Source: Triatoma infestans (taxonomy: Eukaryota; Arthropoda; Insecta; Hemiptera; Reduviidae). Taken from it: DNA of 64,000 nucleotides. The stretch spans positions 1-64,000 of the forward strand of contig JAAEAF010006634.1 of NCBI GenBank assembly GCA_011037195.1, given 5' to 3'. The translations under genes were made by a program, and so were the position numbers. Numbering within the stretch: position 1 is the first letter of the stretch; the number at the start of each line of letters is the position of its first letter. A model generated the notes under the pieces. That model was not told where the DNA came from. It saw only the letters and a list, made by a program, of their open reading frames with translations, and searched no databases. Positions 1-48,720 of the stretch are shown one piece after another.

Positions 1-160
1 GTATTTGCTCTGTGCAAGTCTATGTTATTACACTGTTTGATAAAAGCATCCTGATGATGGGCAAACGCTCGAAACCGGTCGATGACCACAAAAAGAAGCA
101 GGCTATACGGAAAATATCTCTGACGCTTTCCAGCTCTGCGGAACCAATCACAACAACAAT
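1..160 (+). repeat. Family-1 hammerhead-like repeat unit, cut by window start
   Basis: The unit runs from a TGCTCTGTGCAAGTCTATG segment to CTCTGCGGAACC. Its core is at 47-84: helix I strand CATC, CTGATGA at 51-57, a helix II hairpin around AAAC, GAAA at 71-74, CCGG at 75-78, TC, then GATG, which is complementary to CATC. Near-identical units recur in the window on both strands. Only similarity and predicted pairing are seen; activity is unknown. Confidence 0.75.
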
Positions 161-346
161 CAGACTACATTTCAAATTGGATTAATCGATTTTAGAGGGA
201 ATGTAGGTTATCGAGGGAATAAAATTCACTGGCGTGAATTCATTTCACATCAGCAATTGATTGTTCAAATTTATTAGATGTAATTTGGTTGGTAGTTTGT
301 GGTACTAATCGCACAAATTGTAAACACATACTGAATATTTAATTGG

Positions 347-395
347 ATCCGCAATGCTGGATAACATATATGATTTTATCCGTCTTTACATTGTA
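347..395 (-). repeat. End fragment of family-2 hammerhead-like repeat
   Basis: Shares CCGCAATGCTGGATAA and the following ATTTTATCCGTC segment with the left end of the element at 5061-5301. Only about 50 bases remain; the catalytic-like core is absent. Confidence 0.55.
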
Positions 396-399
396 ATCG

Positions 400-1015
400 T
401 GCTAAATTTTCGATATCGAGTTTTCACCGAAAATATTCGTTTTGAGGTCCCCTGAGTCCAAAAATATGGTTTTTAGAAAATGGTCTCTGCGTGTATATGT
501 AAACAGCATAGCTCAAAAATGGAAATCGTAGAAAATTCAAACTTAATATTCCGTTTAGATAACCTTATCCGACAGCAGATCATCTGTCAAAATTCCTCAA
601 CGGAAACCGGAAGTAATGCTATACTGAATGTTTTTTGTTTTTTGAAAAAAATCGGATGACCGGAAGTGCGTTTTTACTGACAATTATTTTTCAATTTTCT
701 GGTATTTCCTCGAAAATGGCTTCAACGATTTTCTTTATACTAGGAATGTAAACTACTCATATAAAGAGATACAGGGCTATTATAGTTGATTATACAATTT
801 TACCATCCAAATAAAATTAATTAGAAATAAATAGATGATCAAAATTCCGTGTTTCAAGAAAAATTAGTAAAACGGAAGTGCGCTTTTACTGAACCGATCG
901 AATCCAACGAATTTTTACTGATCCGACGAATTTCATTAAATTTGGTAAGTTTGTCAATTAAATAATTTTGAAAACTGGAGTAAGAAAAAGTTGTGTGAGT
1001 GTTTCATCAAATTTT
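400..1015 (+). repeat. Dispersed AT-rich repeat (here called family X)
   Basis: Begins at a segment with TTTTCGATATCGAGTTTTCA, continues through a TTCCGTTTAGATA box and ends in GTAAGAAAAAGTTGTGTGAG with a T-run. The same ordered boxes recur in introns 2 and 4 and at 56 kb and 63 kb, in both orientations. No protein is encoded. I do not recognise the class; the shared ends suggest a non-autonomous mobile repeat. Confidence 0.65.
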
Positions 1016-1969
1016 TTTATTTATTTATGGTTCTGTTCGGATTGGGATTCTCATCCATCGTCAGTGTAAGACTATGAATTCGTGTAGACTGTGGAAGGTT
1101 GACTTGAACTTAATGTTTCTGTCATGCATCACACTGGTTGATAATATTTAAGGAGATTAATTATTTTTTGTACCTGTGGGAGAAGTTTAATTATTTATTA
1201 TGTATAAACAAGTAAGGTTTATTATTATGATATTTATTTAATGTCTAGTAACCAGAAATTTCACTTACCTAAAGCATTGAATAATTAAGAAGAAACATTA
1301 TTTTACTTTATATGACAGGGCTGAGTGAATGTTTACTAACTTTAAACAAATCTCCAACTTAGACCCTCAGACTTCGCCCACGTTTAGGATTAAATTAATA
1401 TCCTTAAAACTCCATTTCCATTCTTCAACTTGAATACCGTTTTACTTTAGTATATTTATAACTTGACTATTTCCTATGAGGAGGGCACTCATTTTATGGA
1501 TAATCATTTTCTTATCTCTAATATTTTATTGATAATTAACAGTGATTTGAAATAACTTTTTTTTGGGTCTAGCCACAAAAATTAAAAAGAGAAAAAAGTA
1601 TAAAAGAGAAATAGAAATATTATCTTGATGAAAAGTTTTCCCTTTTGAAGAGTCTCACAAAGTACTTCAAACTTTCTTAACGATAACGACCTTTTTATTC
1701 TTTTTGTTGTTGGACATCCACTTTACCATCTCTCTCTCTCTATCTCACTTATTTCTTGATATCTTTTTTTCCCCATCTTTCTGCTTCATTACAAGCAGTT
1801 GAAATATTCAATAAGTAGATGGCAATCGTGTTACTTCTATTTGAATTAATTAGCACTCCCACTCTTTCTTGTAAATTACAATAAATAAATAAAAAAATCT
1901 GTTCTGTCGCGGAAAATAATCTTTGGTGGAAGTCAAGTTTCCGATTCCTGCGACTTTTCGCAGGTGTAT
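1016..1969. other. AT-rich stretch with no recognised gene
   Basis: No ORF, splice-supported exon, tRNA-like box or terminal repeat was seen. Contains a short CT-rich run near 1730-1745 and A/T homopolymers. Confidence 0.6.
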
Positions 1970-1975
1970 ATTCGT

Positions 1976-3274
1976 GGGCAAGGTGAAAAGTTGCTCTGCC
2001 TAGTAGTGAAAATGAGTTTTTTTTTTTAAATTTTAAAAATGCATTTATTTCTCAATGTAGTCTCCCTTTAGTTCAATACACTTTGTCCAACGCTTCTCCA
2101 ATAACTGGATTCCGTTCCTGAAGTGCGATTCTGATAGGTCTTCCAAATATCCATTTACCGCTGCTATTATCTCTTCATTTTTGACCCAAAACGTTTTCCA
2201 GCCACAAATTTCTTAAGGTTTTGGAATAGATGAAAGTCAGATGGAGCCAAATCTGGCGAATAGGGAGGATGTTCCAACAATTCATACTTCAAATCCCTCC
2301 ATTTTCCCATTACGAAGCGCCTTTGTGGGCGGGTGCACTGTCCTGGTGAACAAGGATTTTTTTTTTCTTCGCAAATTGGGCCTTTTCTCTCGTAATTTTT
2401 TCATCTAGCTGGACAAGAAGATGTGCGTAGTATTCCCAATTAATTGTTTGACCCTTTAACAAGTAGTCGATTAAAAGAATCCGTTTGGAATCCCAAAAAA
2501 CACTACCATAACCTTTCCAGCCAATGCAATTGTCTTTGCTTTCTTCAGTGCATAGCTATCGGCTTCTACCCACGGCTTGGTCTGTTGTTTTAACAAAGGT
2601 GAAAAATGGTGAACTCATGTTTCATCTCTCTTAACAAATCGGAGTAGAAAATCGGTTGGATCTTTCTTAAAACTGCACAAACATTGTTGAGAAACTCGAT
2701 TCCTCATTTGTTTGTGTTCAGCATTTAACAAACGCGGCACCCATCTTGCACAAAGCTTTTTCATTCTGAGTTCTTCGTTTAAAAAGTGCCGTACCCTTTC
2801 TTCTGAGATGCTTCCCCAGCCTTAGCTATCTCATACACCTTTAGTCGTCGATCATCTAGAACCATATTGTGTATCTTCTCGATATTTTCTTCGGTAATTG
2901 CCGTTTTTGGCCATCCTTCACGTGAATCATCTTCAATCGATGTATGGCCACGTTTAAACTCAGTTGCCCATTTTTTTGCTGTTGATTATGAAGGTGCAGA
3001 CTCCTTATATGCTTTCACCAACTTTGGATGAATTTCTGTTGGTGATAAACCATCCAAAACGAGGAAGTTTATGTCGGAACGGTATTCAAGTTTATTCATT
3101 TTGTCAAAAACACACCTCACGCTTACTTTATACAGCCTTATAAAACAAACTATTTGTCTGATCAAATTCACATTTGGTATTTACTTTTGCAACAAGTGTG
3201 CCAACATAACAAAACAGTAATTTCATTTATAGCAGTGCCATCTATGGCTAGGCCGAGAACTTTTCGCCTTGCCC
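1976..3274 (-). mobile_element. Decayed full-length mariner with both inverted repeats
   Basis: Terminal inverted repeats at 1976-2003 and 3248-3274 match closely (both end in an AAAAGTT...GCCTAG-type core; right end read in reverse complement). Between them the minus strand reads as a mariner transposase with stops and frameshifts: an N-terminal helix-turn-helix part near 3090-2960 (SPTEIHPKLVKAYKESAPS), then a stretch near 2940-2850 similar to EFKRGHTSIEDDSR, later a C-terminal part ending near 2040 (KRWTKCIELKGDYIEK). The gene is dead; the ends are well preserved. Confidence 0.85.
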
Positions 3275-4204
3275 TGTATGTATATACCACAGACAGTGAG
3301 AGCAGAAATTTCTTTAAGACATATGTATTTCCGGTGAAAATCAGTTTCGAAAATTTGACACACTCTAGTACTTCCTCTTACAGCAGTGAGAGAAAGTAAT
3401 TATAAATTATAAGGCCAATATTTTCAAATCATTCATCTGAATTCTCAAATAAGTGGGCTTACACTAACACTTTGTAATACATTATTTATCGTTCAATAAG
3501 ATTCTCTGTTGCTTATTTTGACTTACCATAGATATATATATATATATATATAGAAGTAGGCCCGATGATCTAATCTACTTTAACATTGGCACGCATTCAG
3601 TCAACAGCGGTAGTAGTGGGTAGTATAGTAATCTGCAATTCAGATGAAGGATGTATATCTTTCTGATTACACGCAACATTCAACAGTATCTTTAGGTTTT
3701 AAGACCGCACGATCTTAAATGTAATCTTGATAGCAATACAACCTAACCATAACTCTTCATATCAACTTAGCTACAGTAATTTTTTACGTTCTTTTACTGA
3801 TGTAAGAGGAAATAATGAATTTGGTTAAATTTTCATCGAAAATTTCTCTCTTTATCTGTGTGGGTGTGTGTGTTTATTAGGACAACACAACTCAATATCC
3901 AAAAAAAAAAAAAAATGAGGGTTCATTCTTGATAATCCAATTGAGTACTATCAAGGGATTCAAGAAGAAGGATGGATTAAAATTTTTAACGGGAAGTATC
4001 ACTTCAGCGAAAGTGTAATGAGTTTTTCTTGAAATTCGACTTTTTTTTATTTACTGTAAACACTACATACCTAAATACATATGTTTATCTTTACTTACAT
4101 AAAAGTCTATCTTTTGTTTTGAAGCTTCGAAAAGACTGAAACAAGGGTGCTGCATGTCTCCTACTTTTTTACGATTTCTTTTAGATTCACCTAGAATTCA
4201 TATC
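3275..4204. other. Intergenic stretch with repeat scraps and an AT dinucleotide run
   Basis: 3330-3400 carries a minus-strand scrap of family X (a TTTCGAAAATTTGACACA segment and CTTCCTCTTAC). 3533-3552 is a short (TA)n run. 3900-3915 is an A-run. Nothing else recognised. Confidence 0.55.
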
Positions 4205-4440
4205 AGTCCGAACAAATCGGACCATAAACTTCAAGGCTGAAAAAAAAGCTTAAGCTCGTCCACGTCATCCAAGTTCCGACCAAAATTCCTAAACTTAATT
4301 TTCTCACAACGCAAGCAATCTATCATTAAGGTGGGTGAGTGTTTCTTCCGCTGTCTCGCAAACTCTACAAAGGGAGCCTGGTATCAGTCCCATCGAAACA
4401 CTTTTAGTGGAGTCTTTGCTTCTTTTGACCTAAGAAAAGC
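4205..4440 (-). mobile_element. I-type LINE 3' fragment
   Basis: Clear but diverged match to the LINE tail at 7176-7390 in the same orientation (shared CGAACAAATCGGACCA and CTCACAAC...CTCGCAAACTCTACAAA-type boxes). Corresponds to the C-terminal cysteine/histidine region and 3' end; no open frame survives. Confidence 0.7.
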
Positions 4441-5060
4441 GATCCCTGAAGTTTGATTAGATTTGTAATGAAACGTACGTACATTTTAAATATGTACATA
4501 TCCATTTGCGACCTTTTAAAAAAGTCTTAAATGCACAACGCCTTCCAAGGGGTTAATATCAAACCTGATAGAAATCACTGATCTAGCAAGTTTTCAACCA
4601 ATCATAATATCGTTATGATTTTAATTCATTAATACTAATTTGCTTTAATAAGATTTTCTATCAGCATTTATTCAGTCCTTTTTTTCTTTCCACAACATCA
4701 TGATTTACAAAAGAATTAAAGAATTTGGCGGTATTTACGACAATTGATTTAGCGATTAAGTTATTAATAAACACACTTATGTGGAATTGTAAGAAGCGTA
4801 AACTTCTCTCATACATGTAAAGGAGTGGGGAGTAATTAGAATTAGTTAATTTGAATGTGAAGAGTTAAAAAGGATGTGCAAAGTTAAGACGATCTAAGAT
4901 GTTAGTTAATCGCTTGTGAAATAAGATCACTCGTCATTGTAAGAAGTGCTAATTTCGGAATGTTTTTGCTATATTTAAAGTCTTGTTTAATTGTATTGCA
5001 TTATTGATAATTTAATTTAATGTACATGTTAATAATTTGTGATTATTGAATATGTGAATT
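4441..5060. other. AT-rich upstream DNA, nothing recognised
   Basis: No coding, RNA or terminal-repeat signal was found between the LINE scrap and the family-2 repeat. An Ace promoter could lie here or further upstream, but no convincing core promoter was seen. Confidence 0.5.
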
Positions 5061-5301
5061 CGGTCCGCAATGCTGGATAACATCTGGTATTTTATCCTTC
5101 GTAGCATCCATATTCATTATGTTCCTTCATTCATTGTCAGAGCAAATTCACCAACAAACCAACAGTGTGAGTGGAACAGAAACATTACGTTCAAGTGAAC
5201 TCTGCACGAACTTGATGAATTTGCTCAGACGATGGATGAAAATCCGAAACCGGTCAGGAACAAAATGATTATGCATGCTACGACGGATAAAATACCAGAT
5301 G
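5061..5301 (+). repeat. Family-2 hammerhead-like element, inverted dimer
   Basis: The ends 5081-5107 and 5275-5301 are inverted repeats (27 bases, one mismatch). The right arm holds a hammerhead-like core at 5221-5260: CAGACGA (one change from CTGACGA), the helix II hairpin GGATGAAAATCC with a GAAA loop, GAAA, CCGG, TC, and TTGCT/AGGAA flanks that can pair with one mismatch. The left arm is the same unit inverted, but helix II, GAAA and CCGG are missing. The left end continues to 5061 (CGGTCCGCAATGCTGG); the right arm stops short. Confidence 0.75.
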
Positions 5302-5519
5302 ATTAAATATTGATTAATTAGTTTAAACCAAAAAATGAAATTCCTTTATTTTTTCGCCATAGCTTCTTTATCTTTCAAACCCTACACTAATTTAGGATAG
5401 ATAAGAATTATTATATATTTATATTATATTCCTTTTTAATAATCTTAGAGATAGATATATAATAAATAAAATTCATTATGTGATAAAATCAAATGTGGTT
5501 TATCTGTTTTCTGTTACAG
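5302..5519. other. Non-coding DNA before the Ace start-codon exon
   Basis: AT-rich, ending in the polypyrimidine tract and acceptor at 5519. This is most likely the 3' part of an intron that separates the start-codon exon from an upstream 5' UTR exon. Confidence 0.6.
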
Positions 5520-43681
<38,162 letters not shown>

Positions 43682-45095
43682 ATGAAATAAGTTTAAAGAA
43701 AAAACAAAAGTGAATTTGATTAAAAAAGAAAGAAGAATTTCTTTTTTTAAAGAACAAAAAAAAAAGAATTGTGAAAGTTTGAGAAAAAAATCAAATATTA
43801 ATTGTGACAAAAAAAAAAGTATTTTGCAGCTGCACTGTTCACCTGGCCACTATGAGAGATAGTTACACAAAATACTGCACCGCTGTTTAGCAAAAAAAAA
43901 ATTTAAATCTGAAGTGGTTTGTAACCGTTAAAAAAAAAACATTCCTTTTTTTGTTAATTATTACTTATGGGATATAATGATCTAATAAAGTCCAGGTGAT
44001 ATTTTATTACATTATGGGATAACAATTATCTCTAAACAATTAAACAAAGATTTCTAAAGAAATAATAAATAAAAAAAATCTTCAAAAACAAATTTGAAGA
44101 AATATTTGTAATAAAAAAAATTCTATGTGATAAAAAAAAAAAAAAAAAAAAGAAAAGAAAACATTACATATCAATAAAACACAAAAGTATTTATATTATA
44201 AATAAACATTATTTTCTATTTTCTAAAACAAGTGAAACCAAATTTTTCTAAAGTTGCAGTCATATCTTTTACTGTAATCTATATCTTATACCTCATTTGT
44301 ACCTATAATACAATATGCAAAAAAAATGGTATACATATTGAATTTAAAAATTTAATCTTAAGGAATTTAAAAAAAAAAAAATGAAGAAAGAAAGTGGTTT
44401 TTATATTTGTAATTCTGATAAAAGATTTAAATGTGAGCAGATAATTTTTAATTATTTCTAAAAAATAAAGAAAAAAATCATATTTTTATGCAAACAAAAA
44501 GTTAAAAAAAAAAAAATGAAGGCATATCATTTAAACTGCGCTAAGAAACAGAAGGTAAACATCACATATCTATAATACATATCATGTTTTGTTTTTCTTT
44601 TTTAGAATTTAAGTAATTATTCTGTACCATGTTTATATGTAGCCTTCAATAGTCCATTTTCAGGGTAAAACATAAATAATAATAATAATAATAATAATAA
44701 TACTAGAAATAATAAACAAAACAAACAAAAAAAAAAGAAAAGAAACATGGTAATAATATTAAATAATAAAACTAAATTTTGGATAATAATAAATTAATAA
44801 ATCTTTATAGAATTAAAAAAAAAAAAAAAAAAGATATAAAAAATGATTAATAAAAAAAAAAAAAAAAAAAAAAAATTTTACAATATTTTACCAATGTTAT
44901 TCTAAAAAAAAATATAATAAATAAAATAAATAAAAAATGGAAAACTCAATATTAATTCTGCAGATATATATATAAAATATAATAAGGTGTGTCACTAATT
45001 GAGAGAGAGCATATTATAAAAAAAATATTATACTATATTACTAAAAAAAAATATTAAATTGCTTTTTATGGAAACCAATAAAAAAAATTATTTTA

Positions 45096-45264
45096 GCAGA
45101 TTTTGGAATTTTTTTTTTTTTTTTTTAATATTATATATTATTTTTTTAATCAAAAACTTAGAATTTCTTCCCCTCTCTAATAACAAAACAAGCGTAAATG
45201 TCTAGAGTTTTCAAATGTATATACTTCTATTTTTTTTATTCTGTTAAAATTCCAAAATCTGCTG
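45096..45264. repeat. Perfect 18-base inverted repeat
   Basis: AGCAGATTTTGGAATTTT near 45097-45114 recurs as its exact complement near 45246-45263, with about 130 bases between. Can form a strong stem in RNA if transcribed with Ace; it may also be the termini of a small palindromic repeat. Confidence 0.65.
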
Positions 45265-45984
45265 AATAGAATTTGCTCATGTTTTTTTAGCTATAAAACA
45301 CAAAATTAAAAAGAAAAAGAAGAAGAAGAAAAATAATTGAAAAGAAAATGTCCACTTTAACACGGTAAAAGAAACGCCTAATTAATTGTAGGGAACATAT
45401 ATAGGACAATCTGGTACCATATAACAATAACTTATTAGCTCAATTCTCCACTTTTTTATGCTTATTAACTAAAAAAAATAGTCGAACCTATTCTAAAAAT
45501 TTAAAAAAAAAATTAATTAATTAAAAAAAAAGAAAGAATTTCGAAAGAAAGTCAAAAATGTTATAAATAATTTTGTTTAAACATTTTTTTTTTTTTTTTT
45601 TCTACCAGCTTAGTTTTGGGAAAATAATATGTTCTACATAAATTATTCCTAACTGCCCAACTATTGTTTATTTATTATTGGACAATGTGGCTCTGCGGCT
45701 GATATGATTTGCAATAAGTGTTTGGTCAAACAGTATTGCTACTTGTTCGCTGGCTGAAAGGCAATCTGTTTTTTTTTTTTTTTTTTGCAGGGGAGTCAGT
45801 AACGTTCACCAGAATTGACTGAGAGCATATTTTAAAATAATCAATTGAAAGTAATCTATACGATTTTATATTTTATTTTAATTAAAATTAGAAAGAATTT
45901 AAAAGATCCAATTTTTTTACATGATTTATTCATGACTTTCTTCCATGCCACTTTCATCAGTAGTTGGGTGCAAGCGATCTTATT

Positions 45985-46065
45985 TCCAAATAACAGGAAA
46001 AGATGTGGAGCCAGAAATTAGTAGCGTATCTGATGGCGAATGGGGACCGTGATGAAGTGCTGACC
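45985..46065 (+). repeat. SINE-like repeat fragment, second family
   Basis: GGAAAAGATGTGGAGCCAGA and AATTAGTAGCGTATCTGATG and GCGAATGGGGACCGTGAT match the body of the 34890 copy. Confidence 0.5.
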
Positions 46066-48064
46066 ACACTAAAACAATAAATGCGTTTCATCATAAATGG
46101 ACTTTTCTACTGACTACCTTTCCATTTTTTCCAACAAAAGTTTTCCCTTATTCAGTATTATTTTATTAAAATTTCTCTGTCCTTAATTTATCTTTTAGGC
46201 TAAAAAAATATGCATGTTTAAATATTTTGTTTCTCCCGTTGAATTTATAGCATTTTATTCTGAACATTTCCAGATTTAATTAAGCATTTTCCAGTTTATT
46301 TTAATCATTTCCAATTATATTTAATATTTTTCGATTTATATTTAAACCTTTGCAATTTTTATTTTTTAATTAATTAATTTAATAAATTCATTATTTAGTA
46401 ATGTTTAATTTAATAATGTAATTCTAGTGCAAAAAAAAAAAATAGTGAAAAATAACTCGTTTTAATCTCAAATTAAGGAAAACGACTCAGTTTTGTTCGT
46501 TCAAAAGAACAACGTCATTATCGTCAAGCGTGACGTGTATTATTACTTTGGGATAAGCAATAGATTCACTCGATTGATTCCACTTTTAATTCTCATTTAC
46601 AAACAGGCAGTATATATGGAGAGAATCGTTGAATAGGTGGAAAGTTATAATTACTTCTATACAGGAAAAACTTGAATATCCTAAAGAATTTCTAAACAAC
46701 TGGGTCATCAATATTATTGATCATTTTCTTATGCAAACATCCTAGCAGTAGAGCTGCAATTGATAATGGACTGGTACTGTAAATTAAAATAAAAAATTGG
46801 AATAATTAATCCTTATCTAGTAAAATTAGTAAAAAAATCAGGATATTTAACCTAAAATAAACCCATTATCACTTTTACCAATATCACGACCTAAATAAGG
46901 CCTAGTTTCAGATTTAAAGGAAATATTTTCTTCAGTGGACTCATTGTAACTAAAATAAAAAATAGTTACAATGTTTTGTATGCATTTGTATAAACAATAA
47001 AAAAATATATGTAAATGAATTAATAATAATAATAATAAAAAATATTTAAAAAAAAAAAAAACTAGAAAATATATTTAAAAAAAAAAAAAAAATTATAAAA
47101 CATATCAAATAAATAGCGTCCAAAAATAGTAATCTAGGAATAATAATTGTGAACATATATACAGACACATATAGTATAATACTTGGTGAGAAATAAATGT
47201 GCTTAAAGTTAGTTATAATAATATCAATGTCTGGATGTAAAATAAGTTCATAAAAAAATTTCAATAGTGTGTGACGACATTAAATGGAAATATTATATAA
47301 GTCCGTCATATAGGTATAAAATATCCTTTCATATCCCAGATTTATTTTTATTTCTTAGTTGCCATCAGTGTCTGATATATAATTTAAAACAGAAAAGAAA
47401 AAAAAAAATTAATGGTCGTTTGAAAAAGGATATAAAAATAAAGAACCAAAAACGATTCGCACAATAACTAGGTTTTCAATGCGCACAGTCAATTAGTATT
47501 TTTAACAAAAATTTAAAAAAAAGAAAAAAAGTCACACTTTATATTTAAAAAAAAGAATAAGAAAAAATGTATAACTTCAGTAAATAATTTATATAGTGCC
47601 TGTAGTAGATTGTATCTCTTTTATTACAAACACAAAGCCTGTCTCTTATTTATTTATATACCTTGAAATAAATTGTTGTAGTAAATAATTAACAAAAAAA
47701 AAAAATATGTGTGTAGAATAATGTTGAGGTAAATATGGCTAAATAGTATTTAGCTTGTTTACAAAAAAAAAATATATATATATGGCTGTGCTATAATTCT
47801 TTTATACTAACGGGAATCATTTTTACAAAGCAATCGTTTATTAATTTGATAACAAATATGAAACAAATCTTATTTTTTGCAGGCAACCGAGTATAGAAAT
47901 GTTTGGCAAACGTCGATTAGTTATTTTTTAAGTTAATGCTCCATCACCTTGAAATATCATGAGCATCTGTTCAGAATATTAAGTCCTGTGCATATGAGAT
48001 TGTTGCTTTAGATCTAGTAATGAAATAATAAAGAAATATTTATTTATTATTATTTCTTTTTTTA

Positions 48065-48720
48065 TAACTTTTTTATTAAACATTTACAACTGCGCCAAAT
48101 GGTGGAAATAAATAAAAAAGATGTATGTACATATATGTGGCGTGACAGTCGTGAATGGCGGTCATCCAGCGATAAACGCCATTAGTCAACCAGTTGGTCG
48201 CGGGGCCATCGGCGCCTCAGCCGTCTTGTTGAAAAGAGGTTAGCTGCTAAAGGGTTAGGGTGTAATGTTAAATTTTGATGAAATTTATTATAGAGAGTTT
48301 TGGCAAGTTCAGAGATGAATGGAATGTTGAGATCTGTGTGTATAGTATGATTGGTTAGATAAAAGAGAGCGTTTAATAAGCGGTGGATTATTTTAGATTG
48401 AAGTGTTTGTAGCCTGTTGATGTTGGATCTTTTAGCCGTTCCGTAAAGCTCAAGTCCGTAAGTCCATATTAGGTGCAAGTAGAGAAGTATACAATCGTCG
48501 TTTATTCTGCAGTGTTAGTTTTGAGCGTTTGTCAAGTAGTCTAGTTAGAAGTTTGTATCGTTTGTTTAACTCAGAACGTTTAATTCTTGTATTGGGGTTC
48601 CAAGTTAGTCTTTTGACTAGGTATAGTCCAAGGTACTGTACATGGTCGGCTGATGGGATAGGAATAAGAAGACAGGTACAAGCATTGTTCGTTTAGTAAA
48701 GATTATGTATTTAGATTTTA
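48065..48720 (-). pseudogene. Jockey-type LINE 3' end
   Basis: Minus strand encodes in order VQYLGLYLVKRLTWNPN, LNKRYKLL, LIWTYGLELYGTAKRSNINR, DLNIPFISELA and HPNPLAANLFSTRRLRRR, the standard C-terminal end of Jockey reverse transcriptase ORFs. The last 98 codons (48478-48182) are open. The 3' UTR runs to about 48065. 5' part missing. Confidence 0.85.

Larger units (their letters stand above)
43682..48060. other. Presumed Ace 3' UTR and intergenic DNA, extremely AT-rich
   Basis: Follows the Ace stop. Many AATAAA hexamers (first clear one at 44064-44069) and A-runs over 12 bases, so the poly-A site cannot be chosen. Open stretches here are low-complexity. Holds an AAT microsatellite at 44670-44702 and an inverted repeat at 45096-45264. 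Confidence 0.5.

Noticed and set aside
2986..3171. 61-codon open stretch as a separate small gene
   Set aside because: It is the N-terminal part of the decayed mariner transposase between its inverted repeats.
5081..5301. Simple MITE with 27-bp terminal inverted repeats
   Set aside because: The whole element is two opposed repeat units, the left end extends past the inverted repeat, and no short fixed target duplication was found.
45783..45830. Pyrimidine tract with GCAG followed by a short open stretch, as an extra Ace exon
   Set aside because: The Ace stop is already in frame at 43679, the following sequence gives only about 10 codons and has no homology.
47046..47264. Phenylalanine/isoleucine-rich open stretch that looks like a membrane protein
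   Set aside because: Composition follows directly from the A/T homopolymers of the region; no start context or relatives.
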